This document shows, piece after piece, positions 18,019-26,241 of a stretch of 40,349 bases of DNA. Origin of the DNA: Sphingomicrobium sp. (GTDB lineage: Bacteria; Pseudomonadota; Alphaproteobacteria; Sphingomonadales; Sphingomonadaceae); the NCBI GenBank assembly GCA_030447545.1, contig JAUJOV010000020.1:1-40349 (forward strand). The letters run 5' to 3'. A program made the translations under genes and the position numbers. Under the pieces are notes generated by a model, which was not told the DNA's origin, made no database searches, and saw nothing but the letters and a program-made list of their open reading frames with translations. The first letter of the stretch is position 1. Every line of letters begins with the position of its first letter.

Positions 18019-19310
18019 CAGGCGCACTCCAGCCGCGCGTCGGCAGCCAAGGCGTGCGCCTCGAGCGCTTCCATCCGCGCGAGCAAAGCGGCAGGCCGAG
18101 CGATCTGCCGCGCGGCTTCGGCTGTGACCGACTGCACGCTCATCGCCTTGAGGAAGGTATGGACGCCGACGCCGCTCCACGCGCGCGCGGCGCCGTCGGT
18201 CGGAAGCACGTGGCTCGAACCCGCAAGATAGTCTCCGAACGTTTCGGCTGCGGCTGCGCCGGCGAAAACCGCGCCGGCATTGCGCACCTGCGGAATGAGC
18301 GCGTCGGCGTCGGCAACGGCAAGCGACAGATGCTCGGGCGCGTAGAGGTTCGCGACTTCAATCGCCTGGCCGAGGTCTTCAGTGAGGATCACCCGCGACT
18401 GCTCAAGCGAAGCGCGCGCGATGTCCGCCCGAGGTAGTGTCTTCACGCGAGCCTCGACCTCAGCCGTTGCACGCTCCGCCAGCCGTTTCGAGGGCGTGAC
18501 CAGAAGCACCTGCGCCGCCGAGTCGTGCTCGGCCTGGCTCAGCAGGTCCGCAGCGACACGCGCCGGGACGGCATGATCAACGGCGATGACCATAATCTCG
18601 CTCGCGCCCGCAGGCATGTCGATCGCGGGTCCGCCGGCCATGCTCGACACCAGCCGCTTCGCCTCCGCGACCCAGGCGTTTCCGGGGCCGCAGATCTTGT
18701 CCACCCTTGAGATCGGGCCTGCGCCGAAGGCGAGCGCCGCGACGGCCTGGGCGCCGCCGACGGTCCAGATCGATTCGATGCCGCACAGCTCGGCAGCAAG
18801 CGCGATGACCGGCGACAGGCTGCCGTCGCCGCGGGGCGGCGTGACCGTCACGATCTCGCGGACCCCCGCAGCGCGGGCGGGGATGGCGAGCATCAGGAGG
18901 GTCGAGAACAGGGGGGTCGCGCCGCCGGGCACGTAGAGGCCGATACGATCGATCGGCCGCCAGACCTTGCGCACAAGCAGGCCCGGCGCGGTCTCCACCG
19001 CGACATCCTGAGGCCTGCTCGCCTGGTGAAACGCCTCGATGTTGCGGGCGGCAAGCTCGATCGCCGCAAGCTGCTCCGGCGCGAGGGTCCGGCGAGCCTC
19101 CGCCGCGACGGGCGCGACCTCAACCAGCCGCGGCTCGGCGCCGTCGATCCGCTGCGCCGCCGAGCACAGGCCGTCCCAGCCGCGCTCGCGCACGGCGGCG
19201 ACGGTCGCGGCGACGGCCTCCTGGAGACGAGCGTCACTTCTCTGCTCGGGCCGGGCGAGCGCATTGCTTCGTCCGCGCTCATCGAGCGCATTCCACTGGT
19301 ACAGCCTCAC
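18018..19310 (-). CDS. hisD: Histidinol dehydrogenase
   Basis: 430 residues; performs the last two oxidations to histidine with NAD and zinc. Signature segments: RIGLYVPGGATPLFSTLLM, TVGGAQAVAALAFG, DKICGPGNAWVAEAKRLV, the catalytic region SQAEHDSAAQ and YAPEHLSL, and SSHVLPTDGAARAWSG. GTG start overlaps the hisG stop as GTGA. Length is normal (about 430). Confidence 0.96.
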   Translation of the reverse strand: MRLYQWNALDERGRSNALARPEQRSDARLQEAVAATVAAVRERGWDGLCSAAQRIDGAEPRLVEVAPVAAEARRTLAPEQLAAIELAARNIEAFHQASRPQDVAVETAPGLLVRKVWRPIDRIGLYVPGGATPLFSTLLMLAIPARAAGVREIVTVTPPRGDGSLSPVIALAAELCGIESIWTVGGAQAVAALAFGAGPISRVDKICGPGNAWVAEAKRLVSSMAGGPAIDMPAGASEIMVIAVDHAVPARVAADLLSQAEHDSAAQVLLVTPSKRLAERATAEVEARVKTLPRADIARASLEQSRVILTEDLGQAIEVANLYAPEHLSLAVADADALIPQVRNAGAVFAGAAAAETFGDYLAGSSHVLPTDGAARAWSGVGVHTFLKAMSVQSVTAEAARQIARPAALLARMEALEAHALAADARLECA

Positions 19311-20197
19311 ATCATCATCTTTTCGATTGGAACGACGAGGATCGCCGAAGCGCCTGCGCCCTTGAGCTTCTGCAGCGTCTCCCAGAACACCGATTCCTGG
19401 CAGACGGCGTGGACCGCGAAATGGCCGGGCCGGCCGTGCAGCGGGACAATCGTCGGTGCTTCAGCCCCGGGCAGGATCGCGGTGATCTGCTCGAGCGACT
19501 CTTCGGTGGCGTTGAGCATGATATATTTCGATTCCTTGGTCGCGAGCACGCCATCGACGCGGCTCAGCAGCCCGGCCGCGATCTCCGCCCGCTTCTGGTC
19601 GAGCGGCTTGCGCGTGCGGATCAGCACTGCCTGGCTGTCGAGCACCGTCTCGACCGGACGGAGGCCATTGGCCTCGAGCGTTGCTCCGGTCGACACGAGG
19701 TCGCAGATGAAATTGGCGATCTGAAGCCGCGGCGCGAGCTCGACCGCGCCGTTCATCTTGACGACGGTCGCGTCGATGCCCTGGTCGGCCAGGTAGCGGG
19801 CGGTGATCCGCGGGTAGGAGGTCGCGATGCGCGCGCCGGCGAGCGAGCGCGGACCGTCGAAGGCAAGGCTTTCCGGCGCTGCGAGCTTCAGGCTGCAGCG
19901 GCCGAAGCCCAGCTCCGCAAGCACCTCGTAGCGCTGCTCGTTTTCGCCGAGCGCGAATTCCTCGAGCACGTTCTCGCCGACAATGCCGAACTCGCACACG
20001 CCGTCGCTGACGAAGGTCGGAATGTCGTCGTCGCGCACGAACATCAGCTCGGCCGGGAAATTTTCCACCCGCGCCGTCAGGCTGTTCTTGCTCGACTGGA
20101 TGCGAAAGCCCGCGTCGCGCAGCAGCTCGCGGCTGAGGTCGGACAGGCGGCCGGATTTTTGAAGCGCGATGTGGAGGCGCGATCGGTCAGCGAGCAT
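19307..20197 (-). CDS. hisG: ATP phosphoribosyltransferase, long form with C-terminal regulatory domain
   Basis: 296 residues; catalyses the committed step, PRPP + ATP to PR-ATP. The catalytic domain has SDGVCEFGIVGENVLEE, and the PRPP loop lies around FICDLVSTGATLEANGL. From about residue 225 the ACT-like domain that binds histidine for feedback inhibition follows (TIVPLHGRPGHFAVHAV). This long form works without HisZ; many alphaproteobacteria use the short form plus HisZ. Starts 11 bases inside the trpR-like gene. Confidence 0.96.
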   Translation of the reverse strand: MLADRSRLHIALQKSGRLSDLSRELLRDAGFRIQSSKNSLTARVENFPAELMFVRDDDIPTFVSDGVCEFGIVGENVLEEFALGENEQRYEVLAELGFGRCSLKLAAPESLAFDGPRSLAGARIATSYPRITARYLADQGIDATVVKMNGAVELAPRLQIANFICDLVSTGATLEANGLRPVETVLDSQAVLIRTRKPLDQKRAEIAAGLLSRVDGVLATKESKYIMLNATEESLEQITAILPGAEAPTIVPLHGRPGHFAVHAVCQESVFWETLQKLKGAGASAILVVPIEKMMM

Positions 20198-20519
20198 CGC
20201 GAGCCCTCAGCGCGTCGATCGCGCGGCGATAGCCCTGGTGCGGCTCGTGACGAAGGAAGCGGCCGACCCGGACGATCGTGGTGGTGCTCACGCCCGTTGC
20301 ATCGTGGATGTCGCGATAAGGCATGCTGGTCTCGTCGAGCAGGCGTGCGACGTGCCAGCGCTCGGACAAGGTGCGCAGCTCCGCCGGAGTGCACAGGTCG
20401 CGAAGCAGCTGCCGCATGTCCTCGCGGGTGCGCGGGGTCAGCAGCGCATCGCACAGATCGTCGAGCAGGAGCGCCGGATCGCGGGTGGGCGCGACCGGCA
20501 TCGGTTCGGTTTTGGTCAA
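20187..20519 (-). CDS. TrpR-like (YerC/YecD family) regulator heading the his operon
   Basis: 110 residues with a TrpR-superfamily helical fold: LCTPAELRTLSERWHVARLL, then the helix-turn-helix SMPYRDIHDATGVSTTTIVR. Genes of this family stand first in the his operons of Xanthomonadaceae and relatives, where they are believed to repress it. Start is TTG at 20519; an ATG six codons later (20501) is the alternative, and neither has a strong ribosome site. It probably controls the adjacent divergent spacer. Confidence 0.85.
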   Translation of the reverse strand: MTKTEPMPVAPTRDPALLLDDLCDALLTPRTREDMRQLLRDLCTPAELRTLSERWHVARLLDETSMPYRDIHDATGVSTTTIVRVGRFLRHEPHQGYRRAIDALRARDAR

Positions 20520-20536
20520 GGCTTTTGTTCCACCGT

Positions 20537-20587
20537 GTTAAAGCGCTGAAACGCATGTAGTGGGCCATAGCGGCGAATCAATGGCCC
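20537..20587. promoter_or_regulatory. Divergent his/aro regulatory spacer with palindrome and inverted repeat
   Basis: The 87 bases between yerC and aroA contain GTTnnAGCGCTnnAAC at 20537-20552, a 16-bp interrupted palindrome, and the 7-bp inverted repeat GGGCCAT (20562-20568) / ATGGCCC (20581-20587). The palindrome is a plausible operator for the TrpR-like protein encoded next to it. Promoter boxes cannot be fixed by eye. Confidence 0.4.
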
Positions 20588-20606
20588 GCCGATTTATGGA
20601 AAGGCA

Positions 20607-21986
20607 TTGATTTCCCGCGGTTACGGCTCGATTGGCCCGCCGGTGCCAGACGATCCGCAACTTCCGGCTGCAGCGGCCGCTCCGCTTGCCCTGTCCGCCC
20701 AGCGCTCCGGGCCGATCAGGGGCGAGGCGGCTACGCCCAGCGACAAGTCCATGTCGCACCGAGCGCTGATTTTGGGCGCAATGGCGCAGGGCGAGACTCA
20801 GGTCAGCGGCCTGCTTGAAAGCGCCGACGTGCTTCGCACCGCCGCCGCGATCGAGGCATTCGGCGCTGGCGTGACCCGCACCGCTGCGGGGAGCTGGACG
20901 GTGCGCGGGGGCGAGTGGCGCTCGCCGGCCGAGCCGATCGACTGCGGCAATGCCGGCACTGCGGCGCGCCTCCTGATGGGAGCTGCATCGGGGTTCGAGC
21001 TGGCGGCGACTTTCACAGGGGACGAGTCGCTGCGCCGCCGGCCGATGGCGCGGGTGATCGAGCCATTGAGGCAGATGGGTGCGCGGATCGACGGCGGTCC
21101 GCTGCTGCCCCTCACGATCGTCGGCGGTGCGCTGCGGGGGATCGACTATGTCAGCCCGCACGCTTCGGCGCAGGTGAAGTCGGCGGTGCTGCTCGCAGGG
21201 TTGAGGGCCAGCGGCCCGGTCGAGGTGATCGAGCCTGCGCGCTCGCGCGATCACACCGAGCGGATGCTCGGCGTGTTCGGCGTCCAGGTCGAGGCGGAGC
21301 AGTGCGCAGGCGGCTGGCGCGTGCGGCTGCCGAGCGACAGGCGATTGCGCGCCGCGCGGCTCGCAGTCGCAGGCGATCCTTCGTCCGCAGCCTTTCCGCT
21401 GGTCGCCGCTTTGCTGGTGCCCGGCTCGCAGGTGAATCTCTCCAGCGTCCTTGCGAACCCGCTTCGCACCGGCCTGTTCGACGTGCTGCGCGCGATGGGC
21501 GCCGACCTCTGCTCGACCAACCCGCGCGAGCGTGGCGGCGAGCCGGTAGCTGACCTGACGGCTCGGTCGAGCAGCCTGTCGGGCGTCGAGGTCGAGGCCG
21601 CGGCTGCCCCGAGCATGATCGACGAATATCCGATCCTTGCCGTCGCCGCGGCCTGCGCGTCGGGCACGACGATCATGCACGGGCTCGCCGAGCTTCGAGT
21701 GAAGGAGAGCGACCGGCTTGCCGCGATCGTCGCGGGCCTGCACAGGTGCGGCGTGAATGCGCAGATGCAGGGCGACAGCTTGATCGTGCACGGCTGCGGT
21801 GGCCCTCCTCTTGGCGGCGCGTCGGTCCAGACCGATGGCGACCACCGCATCGCCATGGCGTTCCTCGTGCTCGGCCTTGCCGCCCAGCGGCCGGTGGAGG
21901 TCGACGAGGCCGGAATGATCGACACGAGCTTTCCGGACTTCGCTGCCCTGATGCGCGGCCTCGGCGCGGCAATCGAGCCGGCATGA
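20607..21986 (+). CDS. aroA: 3-phosphoshikimate 1-carboxyvinyltransferase (EPSP synthase)
   Basis: 459 residues from TTG behind GGAAAGG. The enzyme joins PEP to shikimate-3-phosphate. [18 protein letters not shown] is the substrate-binding N-terminal motif. [12 protein letters not shown] and the [17 protein letters not shown] segment follow. The catalytic [14 protein letters not shown] and [13 protein letters not shown] complete it. The first 35 residues are poorly conserved, so a start at GTG 20643 is possible. First gene of the plus-strand aro operon, divergent from the his operon. The TTG overlaps the stop of a 9-codon frame beginning at ATG 20581. Confidence 0.95.
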   Translation: MISRGYGSIGPPVPDDPQLPAAAAAPLALSAQRSGPIRGEAATPSDKSMSHRALILGAMAQGETQVSGLLESADVLRTAAAIEAFGAGVTRTAAGSWTVRGGEWRSPAEPIDCGNAGTAARLLMGAASGFELAATFTGDESLRRRPMARVIEPLRQMGARIDGGPLLPLTIVGGALRGIDYVSPHASAQVKSAVLLAGLRASGPVEVIEPARSRDHTERMLGVFGVQVEAEQCAGGWRVRLPSDRRLRAARLAVAGDPSSAAFPLVAALLVPGSQVNLSSVLANPLRTGLFDVLRAMGADLCSTNPRERGGEPVADLTARSSSLSGVEVEAAAAPSMIDEYPILAVAAACASGTTIMHGLAELRVKESDRLAAIVAGLHRCGVNAQMQGDSLIVHGCGGPPLGGASVQTDGDHRIAMAFLVLGLAAQRPVEVDEAGMIDTSFPDFAALMRGLGAAIEPA

Positions 21987-23062
21987 GCGTCAACAGCTTA
22001 GGACGGCTGCTGCGCGTCACGACATGGGGCGAGAGCCACGGGCCGGCGATCGGAGCGGTGGTGGACGGCTGCCCCCCCGGGCTCGCGCTCAGCGAGGCCG
22101 ACATCCAGCCCTGGCTCGACCGCCGCCGCCCGGGCCAGTCGCGCCACACGACCCAGCGCCGCGAGCCCGACGCGGTGCGCATCCTCTCCGGCACCTTCGA
22201 AGGCAAAACGACCGGCACTCCGATTTCGCTGATGATCGAAAATGTCGATGCTCGATCCAAGGATTACGCCGGCATCGCCGGAGCTTATCGGCCCGGGCAT
22301 GCCGATCTCGTCTATGATGCCAAGTACGGCGTGCGCGACTGGCGCGGCGGCGGGCGCAGCTCGGCGCGCGAGACTGCTGCGCGGGTCGCCGCCGGGGCGA
22401 TCGCCCGGCTGGTGGTTCCGGACGTTCGGATCAGTGGGTATGTGGTGGAGCTTGGCGGGGATGCCATCGACCGCGCCGGGTTCGATCCGGCGGCGATCGA
22501 CGCGAACCCCTTCTTCTGCCCGGATCCCGCTGCGGCCGAGCGGTGGGAGCGGCTGCTCGACGCTGCGCGCAAGGACGGCAATTCGCTCGGCGCGGTCGTC
22601 GAGTGCGTTGCGAGCGGAGTGCCGGCGGGCTGGGGAGCGCCGGTTTACGGAAAGCTCGACGCCGATCTCGCCGCCGCAATGGTGTCGATCAACGCGGTCA
22701 AGGGCGTGGAGATCGGCGACGGCTTCGCAGCGGCGCGGGCAAGCGGGCGCGAGAATGCCGACGAGATGCGCCAGGGCGCCGACGGCCGGCCGCGCTTCCT
22801 CGCGAACCACAGCGGCGGCGTGATCGGCGGCATCGCCACCGGGCAGGACGTGATCGTCCGGGTCGCGTTCAAGCCGACATCTTCGATCTCCTCTCCGCTC
22901 GCGACCGTCGAGCGCGAAGGCAGCGAGACGGAGATCCGCACCACCGGGCGCCACGACCCCTGCGTCGCCATCCGCGGAGCCCCGGTGGTCGAGGCGATGA
23001 TGGCGCTGGTCCTTGCCGACCAGGCGCTGCTGCACCGCGCCCAGTGCGGGGAGCGGCGGTGA
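21983..23062 (+). CDS. aroC: Chorismate synthase
   Basis: 359 residues; converts EPSP to chorismate using reduced FMN. Starts [21 protein letters not shown], with [23 protein letters not shown] and [13 protein letters not shown], all signature motifs. The second active-site histidine lies in [14 protein letters not shown] overlaps the aroA stop (ATGA). Length normal. Confidence 0.97.
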   Translation: MSVNSLGRLLRVTTWGESHGPAIGAVVDGCPPGLALSEADIQPWLDRRRPGQSRHTTQRREPDAVRILSGTFEGKTTGTPISLMIENVDARSKDYAGIAGAYRPGHADLVYDAKYGVRDWRGGGRSSARETAARVAAGAIARLVVPDVRISGYVVELGGDAIDRAGFDPAAIDANPFFCPDPAAAERWERLLDAARKDGNSLGAVVECVASGVPAGWGAPVYGKLDADLAAAMVSINAVKGVEIGDGFAAARASGRENADEMRQGADGRPRFLANHSGGVIGGIATGQDVIVRVAFKPTSSISSPLATVEREGSETEIRTTGRHDPCVAIRGAPVVEAMMALVLADQALLHRAQCGERR

Positions 23063-24153
23063 CCCGTATCGACGTCGCGCTGGGCGAGCGCAGCTATCCC
23101 GTGCTGGTCGAGCAAGGCCTGCTCGGGCAGGCCGGGGAGCTGCTAGCGCCTTATGCGCGCGGCGGCCGGATCGCGGTCGTAAGCGACCAGAACGTCTGGT
23201 CGCTGCACGGGCCGGCGCTGGAGCGAGGCCTTCGCCGAAGCGGCATTTCTGCAGTGCCGATCCTCGTTCCGACTGGAGAGGAGGCCAAGACCTGGACGAT
23301 CGCGGCGGCGGTAAGCGAGCAGCTCCTGTCGCTCGAGCTTGGGCGCGACGATCATGTGGCGGCGTTCGGGGGCGGCGCGGTCGGCGATCTTGCTGGGTTC
23401 GTCGCGGCGATCCTCAAGCGCGGCTGCGGCTATATCCAGCTGCCGACCACTCTGCTCGCACAGGTCGACAGCTCGGTCGGCGGCAAGACGGCGATCAACA
23501 GTGCGGCCGGCAAGAATCTGATCGGCGCGTTCCACCAGCCAAGGCTGGTGCTGGTCGACCCCTGCGTGCTCGACACTCTGCCGCCGCGCGAGCTTCGCGC
23601 GGGCTATGCCGAGGTGGTGAAGTACGGGCTTATCGGCGATCGCGACTTCTTCGACTGGCTCGAGCACAGCGGCGCTGCCATGCTTGGCGGCGAGCCCGCC
23701 GCGCGGCTGCACGCGATTGCCACGAGCATCGCCGCCAAGGTCCGGGTGGTCGCCGAGGACGAGCGCGAGACGTCGGGCCGGCGAGCGCTTCTCAACCTTG
23801 GCCACACGTTCGGCCACGCGCTCGAGGCGGAGGCCGGCTTTTCGGACCGGCTGCTCCACGGCGAGGCGGTTGCGGTCGGGATGGTGCTCGCCTTTGCCTT
23901 TTCCGCCGAGCGGGGGCTGTGCCCCGCCGAGCATGCCGAGCGGGTGCGGGCGCATCTCGAGGCGGTGGGGCTGCCGACCAGCTTCGAGGCGGACCCGGCA
24001 GCGCTGGTGCGCCACATCCGGCAGGACAAGAAAGCGTCGGCGGGACGCGTGCCGTTCATCCTGGCCCGCGCGATCGGCGAAGCCATCGTTGCCCACGACG
24101 TCGAGCTTGACGAGGTCGAAGCCTTTCTGTCGCGTCAGCTCCAGCTCGCATGA
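23059..24153 (+). CDS. aroB: 3-dehydroquinate synthase
   Basis: 364 residues; NAD- and zinc-dependent cyclisation of DAHP. NAD site: [34 protein letters not shown] is the signature. The zinc ligands lie in [24 protein letters not shown] and [13 protein letters not shown] start overlaps the aroC stop (GTGA). Confidence 0.97.
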   Translation: MTRIDVALGERSYPVLVEQGLLGQAGELLAPYARGGRIAVVSDQNVWSLHGPALERGLRRSGISAVPILVPTGEEAKTWTIAAAVSEQLLSLELGRDDHVAAFGGGAVGDLAGFVAAILKRGCGYIQLPTTLLAQVDSSVGGKTAINSAAGKNLIGAFHQPRLVLVDPCVLDTLPPRELRAGYAEVVKYGLIGDRDFFDWLEHSGAAMLGGEPAARLHAIATSIAAKVRVVAEDERETSGRRALLNLGHTFGHALEAEAGFSDRLLHGEAVAVGMVLAFAFSAERGLCPAEHAERVRAHLEAVGLPTSFEADPAALVRHIRQDKKASAGRVPFILARAIGEAIVAHDVELDEVEAFLSRQLQLA

Positions 24154-24962
24154 TCCCTTGGGCAGAGGTGATCGGCGATCCGATCGCCCATTCGCTGTCG
24201 CCTTCGATCCACCGCTTCTGGCTCGAGACGCTGGGCATTGCCGGCCGCTATGAAGCAACCCAGGTGCGCGCGCCTGATCTTGGCTCCTTCCTCTCGCAAA
24301 GGCGCGCGGACGTGGCGTGGCGGGGCTGCAATGTGACTGCGCCGCACAAGGAACGCCTCGCCGGGCTGGTGGACCAGCTCGACGACGCGGCCGTGGCCGT
24401 GGGCGCGGTCAATTGCGTCCATCGCACCGGCGGCGAGCTGTCCGGCACCAACACCGACGTCGAGGGCGTGTCGCAAGCGCTGCACGGCCTGGCGCTGCGC
24501 GGCGCCAAGGTTGCGATCATCGGCGGCGGCGGCGGCGCGCGGGCTGCGCTTCACTACCTGCGGCAGCCGGGGGCCGGGGAGGTCCGGCTCGTCCTGCGCG
24601 ATCCCGAAAAGGCCCTGCTGCTCGACTCGCCCGCCGTACCGGTAGCGGAGGCGGGCCGCGCCTTCCGCTCCGCGGCGCTGATCGTCAACGCAACTCCGCT
24701 CGGCCTGGCGGGCGGCGAGCCGATGCCGGACGAGCTGCTTGCGCAAGTGCGCGAGGCGGGCGCGGCGGCCGCATTCGACATGGTCTACAGGCCGCTCGAG
24801 ACTCCGTTCCTCACTGCCGCAAGGGAAGGCGGCGCTCGCACTATCGACGGCCTCGGCATGCTGATCGGCCAGGCGCGCCGCGCGTTCAGCCTGTTCTTCG
24901 GCGCCCAGCCGCCGGCCGGGACGGACGGCGAGCTGCGGCGACGGCTCGCCGCGGATCAGTGA
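24150..24962 (+). CDS. aroE: Shikimate dehydrogenase
   Basis: 270 residues; reduces 3-dehydroshikimate with NADPH. The N-terminus [18 protein letters not shown] binds shikimate. Catalytic Lys in [13 protein letters not shown], and Asp in [13 protein letters not shown] loop [12 protein letters not shown], and C-terminal [16 protein letters not shown] overlaps the aroB stop (ATGA). It is the last gene before the internal leader/terminator region. Confidence 0.95.
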   Translation: MIPWAEVIGDPIAHSLSPSIHRFWLETLGIAGRYEATQVRAPDLGSFLSQRRADVAWRGCNVTAPHKERLAGLVDQLDDAAVAVGAVNCVHRTGGELSGTNTDVEGVSQALHGLALRGAKVAIIGGGGGARAALHYLRQPGAGEVRLVLRDPEKALLLDSPAVPVAEAGRAFRSAALIVNATPLGLAGGEPMPDELLAQVREAGAAAAFDMVYRPLETPFLTAAREGGARTIDGLGMLIGQARRAFSLFFGAQPPAGTDGELRRRLAADQ

Positions 24963-24990
24963 TTTCAACGCCTTGCACCGCGCACGCGCG

Positions 24991-25020
24991 TTGACGGATG
25001 CGCGCAAGCTCGCCTAGGGT
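24991..25020 (+). promoter_or_regulatory. Candidate promoter of the trp leader
   Basis: TTGACG (24991-24996) and TAGGGT (25015-25020) lie 18 bases apart, directly ahead of the leader peptide ATG at 25028. If used, transcription would begin at about 25027, so the leader mRNA would be virtually leaderless. That arrangement has been reported for the rhizobial trpL leader. The -10 is a 3/6 match to TATAAT. Confidence 0.5.
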
Positions 25021-25027
25021 CGCATCA

Positions 25028-25129
25028 ATGGCTCCGATCACCTTCGCGACCGTGACTGCCTCCGCCAATGCCTGGCGCTGGTGGCGCGTGCCCGCGTGTG
25101 GCGAGTCCGCCTGGCGAAGCGTCGAGTAG
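25028..25129 (+). CDS. trpL: Tryptophan-rich leader peptide of a transcription attenuator
   Basis: A 33-codon frame beginning MAPITFATV and containing a tight run of tryptophan codons (AWRWWR at codons 15-20) with a fourth Trp at codon 29, ending TAG. It is followed 33 bases later by a strong hairpin with a U-run, and then by the DAHP synthase and anthranilate synthase genes. This is the textbook layout of trp attenuation: ribosome stalling at Trp codons when charged tRNA-Trp is scarce would prevent terminator formation. Four Trp in 33 residues is far above chance. It is longer than most leader peptides, and its ribosome site is absent, as expected if the mRNA starts near the ATG. Confidence 0.8.
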   Translation: MAPITFATVTASANAWRWWRVPACGESAWRSVE

Positions 25130-25162
25130 CAAAGCAACCGCACTCACCGCCGACCAGCTGAG

Positions 25163-25190
25163 GCCCGCCCCACCGGCGGGCTTTTTCTTT
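25163..25190 (+). terminator. Attenuator terminator before aroG-trpEG
   Basis: GCCCGCC (25163-25169), loop CCACC, GGCGGGC (25175-25181), then TTTTTCTTT. A perfect 7-bp GC stem with U-run, 40 bases before the aroG ATG. It would end both leader transcripts and readthrough from aroACBE unless overridden. The Trp-codon stretch (GGTGG at about 25080-25084) is complementary to the loop CCACC, so alternative pairings are possible. Confidence 0.88.
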
Positions 25191-25221
25191 GCCTTTCCAT
25201 CCGATCCAGAAAGCCCATTCG

Positions 25222-26241
25222 ATGATCATCGTCCTCAAGCCCGGAACGCCGCCGCACGTCACTCAGGAGCTGCTCGACCGAATCGCCGAAAGCGGGCTGA
25301 AGCCGCTCCATCTTCCCGGGGCGGAGCGGGTCGTGCTCGGCGCGCTCGGCGACGAGCGGGTGCTTGCCGACCTGCAGCTCGACGGCCACCCGATGGTCGA
25401 ATCGGTCAAGCCGATCCTCGCGCCTTACAAGCTCGTCAGCCGCGAGGCGCAGCCGGAGGATTCGGTCGTGCGCATCGGCAATGCGGCGATCGGTGGCGGG
25501 GCGTTCGCGGTAATCGCGGGGCCGTGCGCAGTGGAGAGCTACGAACAGACGCTGGCAAGCGCCCGGGCAGCGAAGGACGCGGGCGCTTCGGCGATCCGCG
25601 CGGGCGCGTTCAAGCCGCGCACCAGCCCCTACGACTTTCGCGGCCATGGCGCCGAGGCGCTGCAGATCCTTCGCTCGGTCGGCGACGAGCTCGGGCTGCC
25701 TGTGGTCACCGAAGTGATGGATGCATCCGATCTCGACCTCGTCGTCGAGAAGGCGGACGCGCTCCAGGTCGGCGCGCGCAACATGCAGAACTTCACCCTG
25801 CTCCGAGCGATCGGCCAGACTCGCAAGCCCGTGCTCCTGAAGCGAGGCATGTCGGCGAAGATCGACGAGCTGCTGCTCGCTGCGGAATATCTGCTCGCGG
25901 GCGGCAACCGCGAGGTGGTGCTGGTCGAACGCGGCATCCGCACGTTCGAGACGGCGATGCGCAACACGCTCGACCTCAACGCGGTGCCCTACATCAAGCA
26001 GCGGACCCACCTGCCGGTGGTGGTCGATCCTTCGCACGGCACGGGCATCCGCGACCTGGTGACGCCGATGGCGCTTGCGGCCGCGGCGTGCGGCGCGGAT
26101 GGGCTGCTGATCGAGGTTCACGAGAACCCGGCGGTGGCCTTGTCGGACGGAGCGCAGTCGCTCTACCCGGATCAGTTCGCGCAGCTGATGGCGCAGCTTC
26201 GGCCCGTCGTGTCGGCGGTAGGGCGACAGCTGGCGTGCTGA
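25222..26241 (+). CDS. aroG: DAHP synthase, type I-beta with N-terminal regulatory domain
   Basis: 339 residues; joins PEP and erythrose-4-phosphate, the entry to the shikimate pathway. Residues 1-70 form a ferredoxin/ACT-like domain (MIIVLKPGTPPHVTQELLDR), the feedback-sensing module of the Thermotoga-type enzyme. The barrel follows with FAVIAGPCAVESYEQTL, GAFKPRTSPYDFRGHG, LLKRGMSAKIDELL and VVVDPSHGTGIRD. Chosen ATG is 25222 because conservation begins there. It lies behind the trp attenuator, so aromatic input and anthranilate synthesis share tryptophan control. Many alphaproteobacteria use the unrelated type II enzyme instead. The symbol is functional, not orthology-based. Confidence 0.93.
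   Translation: MIIVLKPGTPPHVTQELLDRIAESGLKPLHLPGAERVVLGALGDERVLADLQLDGHPMVESVKPILAPYKLVSREAQPEDSVVRIGNAAIGGGAFAVIAGPCAVESYEQTLASARAAKDAGASAIRAGAFKPRTSPYDFRGHGAEALQILRSVGDELGLPVVTEVMDASDLDLVVEKADALQVGARNMQNFTLLRAIGQTRKPVLLKRGMSAKIDELLLAAEYLLAGGNREVVLVERGIRTFETAMRNTLDLNAVPYIKQRTHLPVVVDPSHGTGIRDLVTPMALAAAACGADGLLIEVHENPAVALSDGAQSLYPDQFAQLMAQLRPVVSAVGRQLAC

Noticed and set aside
16456-18231. 591-codon plus-strand frame antisense to hisCB
   Set aside because: Shadow of third-position GC bias; no recognisable motif and no ribosome site.
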